This document shows, in pieces, positions 8,977-17,836 of a DNA stretch of 51,158 nucleotides. The translations under genes and the position numbers were made by a program. Every line of letters begins with the position of its first letter. Within the stretch, counting starts at the first letter, position 1. This stretch comes from JAUVKT01 sp964634565 (GTDB lineage: Bacteria; Bacteroidota; Bacteroidia; Bacteroidales; VadinHA17), in assembly GCA_964634565.1 (NCBI GenBank), contig CAZWLP010000010.1, forward strand, positions 1 through 51,158, written 5' to 3'. The notes under the pieces were generated by a model. That model saw only the letters and a list, made by a program, of their open reading frames with translations, was not told where the DNA came from and ran no database searches.

Positions 8977-8984
8977 TATATTTG
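8977..8984 (+). promoter_or_regulatory. Candidate Bacteroidota -7 element for the POT transporter gene
   Basis: TATATTTG is a perfect TAnnTTTG match 40 bp upstream of the ATG at 9025. The -33 region is A-rich without an obvious TTG. Confidence 0.45.
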
Positions 8985-9024
8985 TTGGCACTGAATATTA
9001 AATATACAAATTAAATACTCGATT

Positions 9025-10845
9025 ATGTTAAAAGATCATCCAAAAGGATTGCTGGTTGCTTTCTTTACTAATATGGGAGAGCGATTCGGTTTCTACACAA
9101 TGATGGCCATCCTTGTTCTATTCCTGCAGGCTAAATATGGACTGGCAGAGGATACTGCAGGCGACATCTACAGTTGGTTTTATTATGCTATTTACGCTCT
9201 GGCCCTTCTGGGCGGAATACTTGCTGACGCTACCAGGAAGTATAAAACTGTGATTTTATTGGGACAGATTGTAATGTTTGGTGGCTACGCCATTATGGCA
9301 ATACCAGGACTGGCCTTACCTATCACAATAGTTGGTTTAGCTACAATTGCCTTTGGTAATGGATTATTTAAAGGTAACCTTCAGGCTGTCGTTGGTCAGA
9401 TGTATGATAATCCCAAATATGATGCTGTCAGGGATAAGGCATACATGATATTCTATATGGGTATAAACGTTGGTGCGTTTTTTGCTCCTTTTGCTGCTAA
9501 CGGTGCCAGAAACTGGTGGCTTAAAACAAATGGGTTTCTTCATGATGGAAGCCTGCCGGCAATTTGTCATCAATTCCAGGATGGCACACTACAGGATCCG
9601 CAGCAACTGCAGACACTGGCCGACAATGTAAGCCTTGGTGGTCCCGTAACTGACCTGACTGCTTTTGCTTCTGATTATCTGAATACTTTTGCTGTCGGAT
9701 ATAATTACGCATTTGGTATAGCAGCTTTAGCAATGGTAATTTCACTTCTTGCCTATGTGATTTTTAATCGCCATCTGCCCACAAAAGAAAAGGTTGAAGG
9801 AGAAAGAACCATTACATTAACAGAGAGCCCTATGTCTATACCAATAGCACTTCTGGTTGGTGTAGCAGTAGCTTTTGGTGTTGGTCTTCTGAAAGATTTT
9901 ATAACAGGAGCAGCATTCGGACTTTTTTCCGCCTTTGTTACATGGATGATTCTGCTATCGAAGAAAGATGAAAAACAAAAAGTAATTGCTCTTATCCTTG
10001 TTTTCTTTGTTGTGATATTTTTCTGGATGGCCTTCCATCAGAATGGATTAACCCTGACATTCTTCGCACGCGACTATACAGTTAAAACAGTTGATCCATT
10101 TACTTATATGTTCTTCGACCTGAAGAATATTTTATCAGTTCTTGCATTAATTGCAGGATTCTTTATTGTAATTGGCAGAAATCGAAGCCTGAATACCAGA
10201 TTAATGGGTGGGGCTTTACTGGTAGCAGGTGGAACTGCAGCAACTTTCCTCTTCAGAGGCGCTGATGCACAAAATCCTATTGCACCTGAAGTATTCCAGT
10301 CATTTAATCCTTTATTTATTGTTGTCCTTACCTTTGCCGTTATGGGATTCTTCTCATGGCTTAATAAGCGTGGAAAGGAGCCTTCTACTCCAAAGAAAAT
10401 TGGTATAGGTATGATTATAGCAGCTATAGGTTTTATGGTTATACTTATTGGATCCTTAAACCTTGTTTCTCCACACGAATTGAAGGTAGTTGACCCCATT
10501 ACAGGTGCAATTAAGTTTAATCCGGTACCTGACTCTTCAAGAGTTATGCCTTACTGGCTGATGTCATCATACCTGATATTAACTATTGCTGAATTATTCC
10601 TCAGTCCAATGGGATTATCATTTGTTTCAAAAGTTGCTCCCAGCAGATTCCAGGGTGTAATGCAGGGAGGATGGCTTCTTGCTACTGCAACAGGAAACAA
10701 ACTTCTCTTTGTAGGAAGTACATTCTGGGGCAAACTCGATCTATGGCAACTATGGTTAATATTTATCGTCTGTTGTTTACTTGCCGCAGCCTTTATTTTC
10801 TCAATACTTAAGTTCCTGGAAAGAGTCAGTAAATCTGACAGTTAA
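9025..10845 (+). CDS. Proton-dependent oligopeptide transporter (POT/PTR2 family)
   Basis: A 606-residue inner-membrane symporter. The N-terminal helix carries the POT hallmark ERFGFY (residues about 18-23), which couples proton and peptide binding; GGILADATRKYKT in the first cytoplasmic loop and GNGLFKGNLQAVVGQMY in helix 4-5 are also family features. The C-terminal half has the PTR2 region WLMSSYLILTIAELFLSPMG. It is longer than the roughly 490-residue E. coli DtpA, because of an inserted hydrophobic region (about 265-310 and 385-470), as in other Bacteroidota POT proteins. It imports di- and tripeptides using the proton gradient, which fits the surrounding peptidase genes. It has a candidate promoter at 8977 and a terminator at 10867. 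Confidence 0.93.
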   Translation: MLKDHPKGLLVAFFTNMGERFGFYTMMAILVLFLQAKYGLAEDTAGDIYSWFYYAIYALALLGGILADATRKYKTVILLGQIVMFGGYAIMAIPGLALPITIVGLATIAFGNGLFKGNLQAVVGQMYDNPKYDAVRDKAYMIFYMGINVGAFFAPFAANGARNWWLKTNGFLHDGSLPAICHQFQDGTLQDPQQLQTLADNVSLGGPVTDLTAFASDYLNTFAVGYNYAFGIAALAMVISLLAYVIFNRHLPTKEKVEGERTITLTESPMSIPIALLVGVAVAFGVGLLKDFITGAAFGLFSAFVTWMILLSKKDEKQKVIALILVFFVVIFFWMAFHQNGLTLTFFARDYTVKTVDPFTYMFFDLKNILSVLALIAGFFIVIGRNRSLNTRLMGGALLVAGGTAATFLFRGADAQNPIAPEVFQSFNPLFIVVLTFAVMGFFSWLNKRGKEPSTPKKIGIGMIIAAIGFMVILIGSLNLVSPHELKVVDPITGAIKFNPVPDSSRVMPYWLMSSYLILTIAELFLSPMGLSFVSKVAPSRFQGVMQGGWLLATATGNKLLFVGSTFWGKLDLWQLWLIFIVCCLLAAAFIFSILKFLERVSKSDS

Positions 10846-10866
10846 CACTTATTACTTACAAATAAT

Positions 10867-10898
10867 AAAAGGACTGCCGGGAGGTGGTCCTTTTTTTT
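10867..10898 (+). terminator. Rho-independent terminator after the POT gene
   Basis: AAAAGGAC and GTCCTTTT pair around a 12-nt GC-rich loop and are followed by a T-run, 21 bp past the stop codon. Confidence 0.8.
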
Positions 10899-10933
10899 GC
10901 ATATAGTAAATCCAGATACCAGAATATGATATA

Positions 10934-10980
10934 TATGCTGTTTAGAAACATTTAATAACAGCCCGTTGTTATACAGCATA
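10934..10980. promoter_or_regulatory. Nested inverted repeats upstream of the tlpA-like gene
   Basis: Outer arms TATGCTGT (10934-10941) and ACAGCATA (10973-10980) enclose a second palindrome ATAACA-GCCCGT-TGTTAT (10955-10972). The inner right arm directly abuts the outer right arm. The element lies 47 bp before the start of the 11028 gene. It may be an operator or a structured leader; nothing identifies a regulator. Confidence 0.4.
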
Positions 10981-11027
10981 AACTATTAAAAGACTAATAT
11001 TGTCGCTACTAACTAAAACTATAAGTT

Positions 11028-11543
11028 ATGATAAAGAAGACAATTACATTACTTTTTATTTTCACATTAACTGCAAGTATTATGGCACAGGAAGATGAAA
11101 GTACGCTAAATAAAGTAGGCGATAAGGCCCCTGCATTCAGGGTAACTACAATTGATGGTAATCTTATCGACACCAAAGAACTGGAAGGGAAGGTAATCTG
11201 GGTTAATTTTTTTGCTACATGGTGTCCTCCATGCAAAAAGGAATTACCTGTTTTGCAGGAAAATGTATATAACAAATATAAGGACAATAAGGACTTTGTA
11301 CTGGTGGTATTGGGACGCGAACATGATGTTGATGAATTAAAAGAGTTTGCAGCTAAATGGGAATACAATCTGCCTTTTGCGCCGGATATTGAAAGAAAAA
11401 TTTTCTCTCTTTATGCCAAACAGTCTATTCCCAGGAATGTAATTATAGACAAAGAAGGAAATATCTCTTTGCAATCTATCGGTTTTACTGAAAAGGAATT
11501 TGCAGAGATAGAAAAGCATGTTGCTGATTTGTTAATGAAATAA
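11028..11543 (+). CDS. TlpA/ResA-like periplasmic thiol-disulfide oxidoreductase
   Basis: A 171-residue protein with signal peptide MIKKTITLLFIFTLTASIMA cleaved before Q21. The thioredoxin domain begins with VGDKAPAFRVTTIDGN, the AhpC/TSA-Redoxin style opening seen in TlpA and ResA, followed by the active site FFATWCPPCKKELP (Cys66, Cys69). The cis-proline region is QSIPRNVIIDKEGNI. It would reduce disulfides in periplasmic proteins, for example during cytochrome maturation or for secreted enzymes. It stands alone between two terminators, downstream of the POT gene and upstream of the M28 peptidase gene, with a nested inverted repeat in front of it. Confidence 0.93.
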   Translation: MIKKTITLLFIFTLTASIMAQEDESTLNKVGDKAPAFRVTTIDGNLIDTKELEGKVIWVNFFATWCPPCKKELPVLQENVYNKYKDNKDFVLVVLGREHDVDELKEFAAKWEYNLPFAPDIERKIFSLYAKQSIPRNVIIDKEGNISLQSIGFTEKEFAEIEKHVADLLMK

Positions 11544-11556
11544 AAATCTCACACTA

Positions 11557-11594
11557 AAAAAGAAAGGACGCAAAATTTTGCGTCCTTTCTTTTT
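11557..11594 (+). terminator. 38-bp perfect palindromic terminator
   Basis: The sequence from AAAAAGAAAGGACGC to its complement is symmetric over 19 bp on each side with no unpaired centre except AAAATTTT, and ends in TTTTT. It follows the tlpA-like stop by 13 bp and ends 25 bp before the M28 start codon. Confidence 0.85.
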
Positions 11595-11619
11595 ATATAT
11601 TTATGAAAAATTAGAACCT

Positions 11620-13089
11620 ATGAAGAAGATACTTTTCTTATTGCTTTTTACACCAGTCCTCTTATCGGCACAGGAAAATCAGAAAGTTATTGATGCAATG
11701 CATTCGATATCCAGTCATGACCTGTTAGAGTATGTTAAAATCCAGTGCGAGGATAAGTATGCCGGCAGGCTTACAGGAACACCTGAGTACAAATTGAGCG
11801 CAGAGTGGCTGGCAGCTTTCTATAAAGAGATTGGACTTAAACCGGCCGGTGATGATAACACCTGGTTTCAGTGGTTCGATATTCCTTATACACTAATCCA
11901 CCCGGACTGTGGTGTATCACTGGATATTCCTTCCGGTGACGGAAATACGATAAAAAAACATTATAATTATATAACTGAATTTATGCCGGGATCGACTTCA
12001 GCCAATGGAATGGTAAGTGCTGAAGTTGTTTACGCAGGTTATGGAATAACAGCACCCGATCTCGACTACGATGATTATAAGGATATTGACGTAAAAGGAA
12101 AGATAATTCTTATTGAGCCCGAAGCCCCGATTTCGCCAAGACAGGGTCCGGAAAAATTTAATCCCTGGTTCGAATACTCCTTTCATCAGTATAAACTTTT
12201 GAATGCCGTTAAGCATGGTGCAATTGGAATGCTATATAATTACGGTCCTATTGCCAATCCTAACAATGCGTATAACGAAAATTTTATTTATGTTCATGTG
12301 GGCGACAGCGCTGTAAAAGACTTATTTGCAGGAACAGGAAAGGATCACGGCGAAAGCATTAAGAATATTCAAAATAAGTTAAAACCACAATCCTTTAATA
12401 CACGCAAGCATGCTACAATAAAAATGTCGACAACCCATATTCCCGACGGCAGGGGAATGAATATTATTGGAATGATTGAGGGGTCCGATCCCGTGCTAAA
12501 GGAAGAATTGATTATTGTTGGAGCCCACCTGGATCATATGGGCCTGTGTTACGAGTTAATACCTGGTGCTAACGACAATGCTTCGGCAGTTGCTGTTATG
12601 ATGGGAGTGGCTAAGGCTCTTAAAGATAATGGCATTGAACTTAAAAGGTCTGTAATGTTTCTTGCTTTTGGAGCTGAGGAACAAGGGATTATAGGGTCAA
12701 AAACATACCTTGAGAATCCGCTGATTGATCTTAAAAAGACAGTATTGCTAAATATGGATGGTGTCGGTGTCGGCCATAGAATAGGAATAAGCGCCGGAAA
12801 GGACTTTCCTCTGCTTTACTCTGCCGTTGAAAATTCAAATAATAATTATATCCACAGGCAATTATCTCCAAACTCATTTCCAAACCTGGGAAGGCCAAGG
12901 CTTGATGCAGCCAGGTTCCTGAAGGCAGAAGTTCCAAGTTTGAGCTTCTATACTTTTGGATCTACAAATTACTATCATGTACCATGGGATAATCTTGATA
13001 TTATTAAGCCCGAAATACTTGAAGATATGGCACAACTGATGTTCCTGACTGTTATCGAATTAGCTAATACAGGCAATAAAATCAGATAA
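11620..13089 (+). CDS. Secreted M28 family metallopeptidase
   Basis: 489 residues when started at the ATG at 11620, which gives the signal peptide MKKILFLLLFTPVLLSAQ. An upstream in-frame start at 11578 would lie inside the terminator and is rejected. Residues about 110-250 contain a PA-type insert (VVYAGYGITAPDLDYDDYKD, VKGKIILIEPEAP). The co-catalytic zinc domain has GAHLDHMG (His303), GANDNASAV (Asp319), FGAEEQGIIGS (Glu353/354), LNMDGVG and the C-terminal YHVPWDNLD with the last His ligand. It is an aminopeptidase or carboxypeptidase-like exopeptidase acting in the periplasm or outside, supplying peptides or amino acids to importers such as the POT protein encoded two genes upstream. A stem-loop follows at 13092. 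Confidence 0.92.
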   Translation: MKKILFLLLFTPVLLSAQENQKVIDAMHSISSHDLLEYVKIQCEDKYAGRLTGTPEYKLSAEWLAAFYKEIGLKPAGDDNTWFQWFDIPYTLIHPDCGVSLDIPSGDGNTIKKHYNYITEFMPGSTSANGMVSAEVVYAGYGITAPDLDYDDYKDIDVKGKIILIEPEAPISPRQGPEKFNPWFEYSFHQYKLLNAVKHGAIGMLYNYGPIANPNNAYNENFIYVHVGDSAVKDLFAGTGKDHGESIKNIQNKLKPQSFNTRKHATIKMSTTHIPDGRGMNIIGMIEGSDPVLKEELIIVGAHLDHMGLCYELIPGANDNASAVAVMMGVAKALKDNGIELKRSVMFLAFGAEEQGIIGSKTYLENPLIDLKKTVLLNMDGVGVGHRIGISAGKDFPLLYSAVENSNNNYIHRQLSPNSFPNLGRPRLDAARFLKAEVPSLSFYTFGSTNYYHVPWDNLDIIKPEILEDMAQLMFLTVIELANTGNKIR

Positions 13090-13091
13090 TA

Positions 13092-13127
13092 AGAGATGCG
13101 ACTGATATACTGACCAGTCGCATCTCT
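13092..13127 (+). terminator. Stem-loop after the M28 gene
   Basis: AGAGATGCGACT and AGTCGCATCTCT pair perfectly over 12 bp with a 12-nt loop, 2 bp after the stop codon. The downstream side has no T-run, so termination efficiency is uncertain. Confidence 0.65.
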
Positions 13128-13158
13128 CCTACTTCAGGAATTTTTGTTCATGCAAATG

Positions 13159-13189
13159 GGTGCTCCCCCGGTTGCCCGGGAGAAGCACC
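13159..13189. other. GC-rich hairpin in convergent intergenic region
   Basis: GGTGCT and AAGCACC with inner CTCCC/GGGAG and CCGG pairing form a compact GC-rich hairpin in otherwise AT-rich DNA between two convergent genes. I recognise no RNA family. The rest of 13128-13318 holds nothing I can name. Confidence 0.35.
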
Positions 13190-13318
13190 GCTGTCCATGA
13201 TAACACCAGAACCTGACATGAACATAAGCTTTCTAAATCTCTCTTCTTTTTAAAGACGCACAGCTAATTCTTATGCTGCATCAATTTCTAATATTAATGT
13301 TAATGGGAGCATAATTGA

Positions 13319-13346
13319 GACGAAAGACGAAAGACTAAGTGCGAAG
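13319..13346 (+). repeat. Heptamer repeat array, GACGAAA type
   Basis: Four in-phase 7-bp words, GACGAAA, GACGAAA, GACTAAG, TGCGAAG, end 4 bp from the stop codon of the minus-strand symporter gene. Two copies are identical and two are degenerate. Confidence 0.7.
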
Positions 13347-13350
13347 AGAG

Positions 13351-14844
13351 CTACCTGGAGAAAATTTTACCCAATTTCCTGTTAAAAATCAACATAATAA
13401 GCACAACAATGCTCCACTGGAAGATGCACGACATAAATGAAAACTCGACAAAGGGCTTATACCATTCTCCAGGTACAAATGACTGAACCAACCACCATAC
13501 TAAAAGAACGATTGCAGCAATCGGTATAAACAAAGAAATAATATAAACCCACCACTTACCTATTGATTTATCGCCCGGAACACTATTTAATTCAAGACGA
13601 ATATTTTCGGCCCCCTGTTTAATAATTAATGATGCTATCAATGCCCCGGATACCATAAGAGCAACACCCCATACAAAGTCCTGATTACTTAAGAGGTTAA
13701 GGTTTCTTGCAGAAGGAATACCAAAAAGAAATATCAGTATTACTATTATTACTATCGCCCTGTTCCTCCTTAATCCGGCATCAACAAGTACACGCGTTGG
13801 TAATTCAAGTTGAGCTATCAGAGATGAAAAACCCGCAAATGTTAAACCAAGAAAGAAGAGTATTGAAAGGATATTACCTCCATACATTTTCTGAAACAAC
13901 TGGGGCATCCAAATAAATGTCAGTCCTGTTGATGCAGGTCCGCTGGTTTTCATTATATCCAGTACCTCTGCATTATTCATGCCCATATCTGTTTTAAGTA
14001 CTGCAAAGACTGTCCCGAAAATCATCATGCCTGCAATAATAGATACCGTATTATTTCCTATTCCGGTCAGAAATGCATTTCCTACAGCACCATGTTCCTT
14101 CTTCATATATGCCGCATAGGTCAAAAACAATCCCCAGCCTGCACCTGTATCCCATGCATTTTGTGTAAGGGCACTAAGCCATATTCCTGGCTCCCTCAAC
14201 TGGCTCCATTCAGGCCTGAAAAGATAAGCCAGTCCTTCTCCCGACCCGGGAAGGGTAACTGCTCTTACCAGGCTTATTAAAACAATAACCAGAAGAGTTG
14301 GAATAAGTATTTTATTTACTCTTTCTATCGAGCTAACCCCTCTCCATATAGCAAGTGCACCGAACAAAGCCGCTGCACCATGTGTTACAAGAGGCCATAC
14401 ACTACTCTGATATGAATCCCATATAAGCATTGATGATTCAAAGTTACCAGGCAGAGGGTTAAGGGCTATATAAACAAAATAGTAGATACACCATCCAACA
14501 ACAACTGTATAAAAAAAAGTTATTGCAAGAGGAACAAAAGCCACAAATGAACCAATCCATGCAAATTTCTTTCCCAAACCTTTAACAAACACCCCCACTA
14601 CACCTGATCTGTACTTCCGACCCATAACATACTCGGAAATAATTAATGGGATGCTCCATAAAAACAGGAAGCAGACCCATGCTACAAGAAAGGCCCCTGC
14701 TCCGACATCTCCCCCACTCTGAGCAGCTATTCTTGGAAACCTCCAGATATTTCCGGTACCAACCGCTACTCCCAGAGCACTCAATAATAATCCCCACCGA
14801 GATGAAAATCGTTGTCCGGTCGATTTATCTGGCAGCTTATTCAT
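13351..14844 (-). CDS. Sodium-dependent transporter of the NSS/SNF family
   Basis: A 497-residue polytopic membrane protein. Helix 1 carries the family signature LLLSALGVAVGTGNIWRFP with the unwound GTGN segment that binds Na+ and substrate, followed by GGDVGAGAFLVAW in helix 2. About 11-12 hydrophobic segments follow, which is typical of bacterial NSS proteins. It would import an amino acid or related amine with sodium; the substrate cannot be read from the sequence. It is the last gene of a four-gene minus-strand operon (17722 to 13351) with spacings of 11, 11 and 42 bp. A heptamer array lies right after its stop codon. Confidence 0.92.
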   Translation of the reverse strand: MNKLPDKSTGQRFSSRWGLLLSALGVAVGTGNIWRFPRIAAQSGGDVGAGAFLVAWVCFLFLWSIPLIISEYVMGRKYRSGVVGVFVKGLGKKFAWIGSFVAFVPLAITFFYTVVVGWCIYYFVYIALNPLPGNFESSMLIWDSYQSSVWPLVTHGAAALFGALAIWRGVSSIERVNKILIPTLLVIVLISLVRAVTLPGSGEGLAYLFRPEWSQLREPGIWLSALTQNAWDTGAGWGLFLTYAAYMKKEHGAVGNAFLTGIGNNTVSIIAGMMIFGTVFAVLKTDMGMNNAEVLDIMKTSGPASTGLTFIWMPQLFQKMYGGNILSILFFLGLTFAGFSSLIAQLELPTRVLVDAGLRRNRAIVIIVILIFLFGIPSARNLNLLSNQDFVWGVALMVSGALIASLIIKQGAENIRLELNSVPGDKSIGKWWVYIISLFIPIAAIVLLVWWLVQSFVPGEWYKPFVEFSFMSCIFQWSIVVLIMLIFNRKLGKIFSR

Positions 14845-14886
14845 TGGTGATTTAGCTTTTTGGATTTACAGCCTCAACAGCCCTTA

Positions 14887-15750
14887 TCATTTAATTATTC
14901 TTGAAATACAGTCAACAGCAAGATCGGAGTCTGCCGAATCAAGACCGCTTATTAATACCATTAAATTATTTTTCCAGGCAAGAAAAATCACTCCATTATA
15001 TCCATCTTCAAATGTAGCCTTACCTTCAGGTTGATTTTCAACATCGAGATTCTGTCTCGACATATATGTTTGAATCATTGAATCAATATCATTGCTGTTT
15101 TCCCTTTCAAACAGATACACAATAAAAGATTTTTCTCCCACCGAGTAGGATGCCCTGTAAGCATCCGAAAGAAAGCTATGCCCGATCACATTTTCCGAAA
15201 CAAACATCTCCTCATTTATCTTTCTGCCCTCAGCAGGGAATAAATTCAATGCAGCCGGGAACATGTTTTTTGCATCGATGGCCTTATCAACTGCAAGTGC
15301 AAGGCTCTCAACCCCATCAAGTGCTTTCTTATTCTTTGAGTAGGTATAAATTTTTATATAATATACCCCCTTAAAAAAGTTCAGGAATCCTTCACCAGAG
15401 TAACCCTGCACGCCTCTTTCAATAAAGTTATATGTAGGAGCTCTTTCCAATGCATATATACCAAAAGCCATTTCCGGTGATCTATGTCGGTAGATTTCAA
15501 GTTTTATAATATTTTTCTTTCCCTTTTTATACTCAAAAATAGTAAGATCTGTAAAGCCAAGTGCATTATAGCTATCTGCCCCCCCGTTAATATAATCCCA
15601 GAGGTCATCCGGTGTATAAACAGGATAAGCTGACTCTTTTTTAAATCCGTCAAGATCAGGCACATTAAATCCCTGCGGCATAGCTGTATAAGTAAATAGA
15701 AAATACAGAGCCACTAACGGGATAATAGCTCTCACAATATTATTCTTCAT
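14887..15750 (-). CDS. DUF6599 family exported protein
   Basis: A 287-residue protein with an N-terminal hydrophobic signal (MKNNIVRAIIPLVALYFLFTYTAM). The mature part has the features I associate with DUF6599: YTPDDLWDYINGGADSYNALGF near residue 45, EIYRHRSPEMAFGIYALER near 85, and VYYIKIYTYSKNKKALDGVESLA. A late segment (GYNGVIFLAWKNNLMVLISGLD) resembles a strand pair. No catalytic residues are evident, and the function is unknown. It sits 11 bp after the aldo/keto reductase gene and 42 bp before the symporter gene, so its role is likely linked to the same extracytoplasmic process. Confidence 0.78.
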   Translation of the reverse strand: MKNNIVRAIIPLVALYFLFTYTAMPQGFNVPDLDGFKKESAYPVYTPDDLWDYINGGADSYNALGFTDLTIFEYKKGKKNIIKLEIYRHRSPEMAFGIYALERAPTYNFIERGVQGYSGEGFLNFFKGVYYIKIYTYSKNKKALDGVESLALAVDKAIDAKNMFPAALNLFPAEGRKINEEMFVSENVIGHSFLSDAYRASYSVGEKSFIVYLFERENSNDIDSMIQTYMSRQNLDVENQPEGKATFEDGYNGVIFLAWKNNLMVLISGLDSADSDLAVDCISRIIK

Positions 15751-15761
15751 TTTTAGATAAT

Positions 15762-16958
15762 TTAAATTATAAAATCTTTGGGGACCTGATTCAATCTGCT
15801 TATATCAGAAATTTTCGTTCTCACATCAAAGCCCTTTGTACAATCAACCTGACAATCACTGCAATCCACACAGGGGTCAAGACCAGTCTCAAGGTCTGCC
15901 AGTAATGTTTGTGCCTTTTCAAGATTAGCATATCCATAAGCATACATAAAGGCTCTCATAAGATCCGGAACCGGCAGTTCATTGGTGCATTTTTCCAGGC
16001 AATTATTACATGTCGTACAAAATAATCCGGCCGTGTTTTCGGCAATATGAATATCTCTTTTCTCCTGTTCTGTCATTCTGATATCTTTCATAACCTTGAT
16101 ATCCTCATCCAGCATGTTAAAAGCGGTCATTCCAGGAATTGATGTATGTATATCAGGGTTATTAAGTGCCCATTTCAAGGCAGCTGTTGCATTTATAGGC
16201 TGAGTTCTCTCCTTATCGAAAAAGCCGCCTGCCATTGTCTTCATAGCCACTATTCCAAGTCCTGCAGCATTCGCTTTTGAGATAGCATCATTAAGTTCCT
16301 CCAGGTAGGTAAGATTAAAATTATACCTTGTAAGAACAACATCCCAAAAACCATCTTCTATCATTGTATTAATTACCTCAACTTCATTGCTGTGAGTAGA
16401 GATGCCGATAAACTTTACCCTTCCGTCTTTCTTCAGCTTCTTCATAGCTTTTACGATATCCTTATGCCTTGCAAGCTCTTTGGATTCTACTGAATGCATA
16501 TACAGAATATCTACATACTCAAGTTGAAGTCTCTCCATACTTTCTTCAAATTTCTTAAGAAAATCATCGGCTGTTGTAGCCTCAGTTGGCAAGCCTGTTC
16601 TTCTCTCAACCCCGGCAGGTTTAACCTTTGTAGCCACGATAAATGATTCCCTGGGATAATCCTTCCATATATCACCAAGCATCTTTTCATTTCTTCCCCC
16701 CTGATATCCGTTTGCAGTGTCAAAATGGATTATTCCATTCTCCATTGCAGCCTTAACCAGACTGGGATTATCTGCTCTCATAACACCCATACTTACGATC
16801 GGGACTTTTAATCCGGTCTTTCCAAGTGTGCGATAAATTACTTCCTCATTACCACTTTTCGCCGGAGTCATGGCATATACTCCACCCGATGCCACGGCCA
16901 ATGAAGCAGCACCGCTAATACCGGTCCTGATAAAACTTCTTCTGTCTAGTCTTTTCAT
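15762..16958 (-). CDS. Tat-exported aldo/keto reductase with two 4Fe-4S motifs
   Basis: A 398-residue protein. The N-terminus MKRLDRRSFIRTGISGAASL is a twin-arginine signal (RRSFIR). Residues about 40-300 are an aldo/keto reductase barrel with the catalytic set Asp80, Tyr85, Lys111 (VATKVK) and His155 (YMHSV). The C-terminal about 90 residues hold two ferredoxin-type clusters, C314-xx-C317-xx-C320-xxx-C324 and C363-xx-C366-xx-C369-xxx-C373. Such fusions are common in anaerobes. Tat export of a folded Fe-S protein suggests a periplasmic redox function with electrons from a membrane carrier rather than soluble NADPH, although that is inference. It is the second gene of the operon, 11 bp from both neighbours. 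Confidence 0.9.
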   Translation of the reverse strand: MKRLDRRSFIRTGISGAASLAVASGGVYAMTPAKSGNEEVIYRTLGKTGLKVPIVSMGVMRADNPSLVKAAMENGIIHFDTANGYQGGRNEKMLGDIWKDYPRESFIVATKVKPAGVERRTGLPTEATTADDFLKKFEESMERLQLEYVDILYMHSVESKELARHKDIVKAMKKLKKDGRVKFIGISTHSNEVEVINTMIEDGFWDVVLTRYNFNLTYLEELNDAISKANAAGLGIVAMKTMAGGFFDKERTQPINATAALKWALNNPDIHTSIPGMTAFNMLDEDIKVMKDIRMTEQEKRDIHIAENTAGLFCTTCNNCLEKCTNELPVPDLMRAFMYAYGYANLEKAQTLLADLETGLDPCVDCSDCQVDCTKGFDVRTKISDISRLNQVPKDFII

Positions 16959-16969
16959 AGTATAAGTAT

Positions 16970-17722
16970 TTATAGTTTTCTTATTCTGACATCAATATTA
17001 CTTCCATTAAGAAGCTGAACTAATTCATCTGTATTTGTTGACCCAAAATGGTAGGGATACAGAACCACAGGATTAAACATTTTTGCAGCTTTCGCAGCCA
17101 TTTCAGGACTCATTGTATAAGGCAGGTTCATTGGTAAAAATGCAATATCAATATTCTTAAGTTCTGACATCTCAGGAATATCTTCAGTATCACCGGCTAT
17201 ATAGATTCTCTTATCACCTGCAGTAATAACATATCCATTACCATCGCCTTTTGGATGAAAAGGATTACCCGGCGATCTTTCATGCTTAATATTGTAAGCC
17301 GGCACAGCCTCAATACTTAACTGGAATCCAAATTTATCATTAAGGTCAATACTTTCACCATTATTCAAAATAACAGGATTGTCAATCTTATCAGCAGAAG
17401 CTTCATTACAAATTACTGTGGTATTATTATCACAAATCATATTTAAGGCCTTCGGATCCAGATGATCGCCATGCGAATGGGTAATAAGAACAAGATCTGC
17501 TCCCGGAAGCAGTGTGTAATCACCCTCTCTGGTTACCGGATCGATATGTATAACAATGCCGCCTATTTTAAACATCAGGGTACCATGACCAATAAACCAT
17601 AATTCAAGTTTCCCGACCGAAGTCTCAAAAACATCGTGCTCATAATCTGTTTGTGCAGAAGAAATATTGGAAAACATAGTTATGCTTGAAATTAAAAATG
17701 TTAAAAAAATAATTTTTCTCAT
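16970..17722 (-). CDS. Exported metallo-beta-lactamase fold hydrolase (UlaG-like)
   Basis: A 250-residue protein with signal peptide MRKIIFLTFLISSITMFSNISSAQ. The metal motif THSHGDHLDP places His82, His84, Asp86 and His87 as ligands, preceded by the IHIDPVTREGDY strand. Later metal ligands are in YIAGDTEDIPEM and near the C-terminal YPYHFGSTN. This is the lactamase_B_3/UlaG-type subgroup of metal-dependent hydrolases, not a resistance enzyme. The substrate is unknown. It is the first gene of the 17722-13351 operon, next to a 20-bp palindrome in the divergent promoter region. Confidence 0.9.
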   Translation of the reverse strand: MRKIIFLTFLISSITMFSNISSAQTDYEHDVFETSVGKLELWFIGHGTLMFKIGGIVIHIDPVTREGDYTLLPGADLVLITHSHGDHLDPKALNMICDNNTTVICNEASADKIDNPVILNNGESIDLNDKFGFQLSIEAVPAYNIKHERSPGNPFHPKGDGNGYVITAGDKRIYIAGDTEDIPEMSELKNIDIAFLPMNLPYTMSPEMAAKAAKMFNPVVLYPYHFGSTNTDELVQLLNGSNIDVRIRKL

Positions 17723-17779
17723 AAGTTAAATTATTGTTTTGCTTGAAAAATATACAATATTTTTACAAGATTAAACTAA

Positions 17780-17799
17780 ATGCTTGTGTTTACAAGCAT
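17780..17799. promoter_or_regulatory. 20-bp palindromic operator candidate in divergent promoter region
   Basis: ATGCTTGT-GTTT-ACAAGCAT has two perfect 8-bp arms. An extra half-site TTACAAG occurs at 17763-17769. It lies midway between the divergent starts at 17722 and 17837, and looks like the binding site of a dimeric regulator. No regulator gene is adjacent except the AlbA_2 protein. Confidence 0.55.
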
Positions 17800-17836
17800 G
17801 AAAAAGATGATAAACAGCATTTAATACCATAATATA

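Noticed and set aside
11578..11619. Upstream extension of the M28 peptidase to 11578
   Set aside because: It would start inside a perfect terminator palindrome and would add 14 residues before a normal signal peptide at 11620.
13128..13318. Riboswitch or small RNA in the GC-rich hairpin region
   Set aside because: The region is between convergent gene ends; no riboswitch consensus or tRNA arms could be identified.
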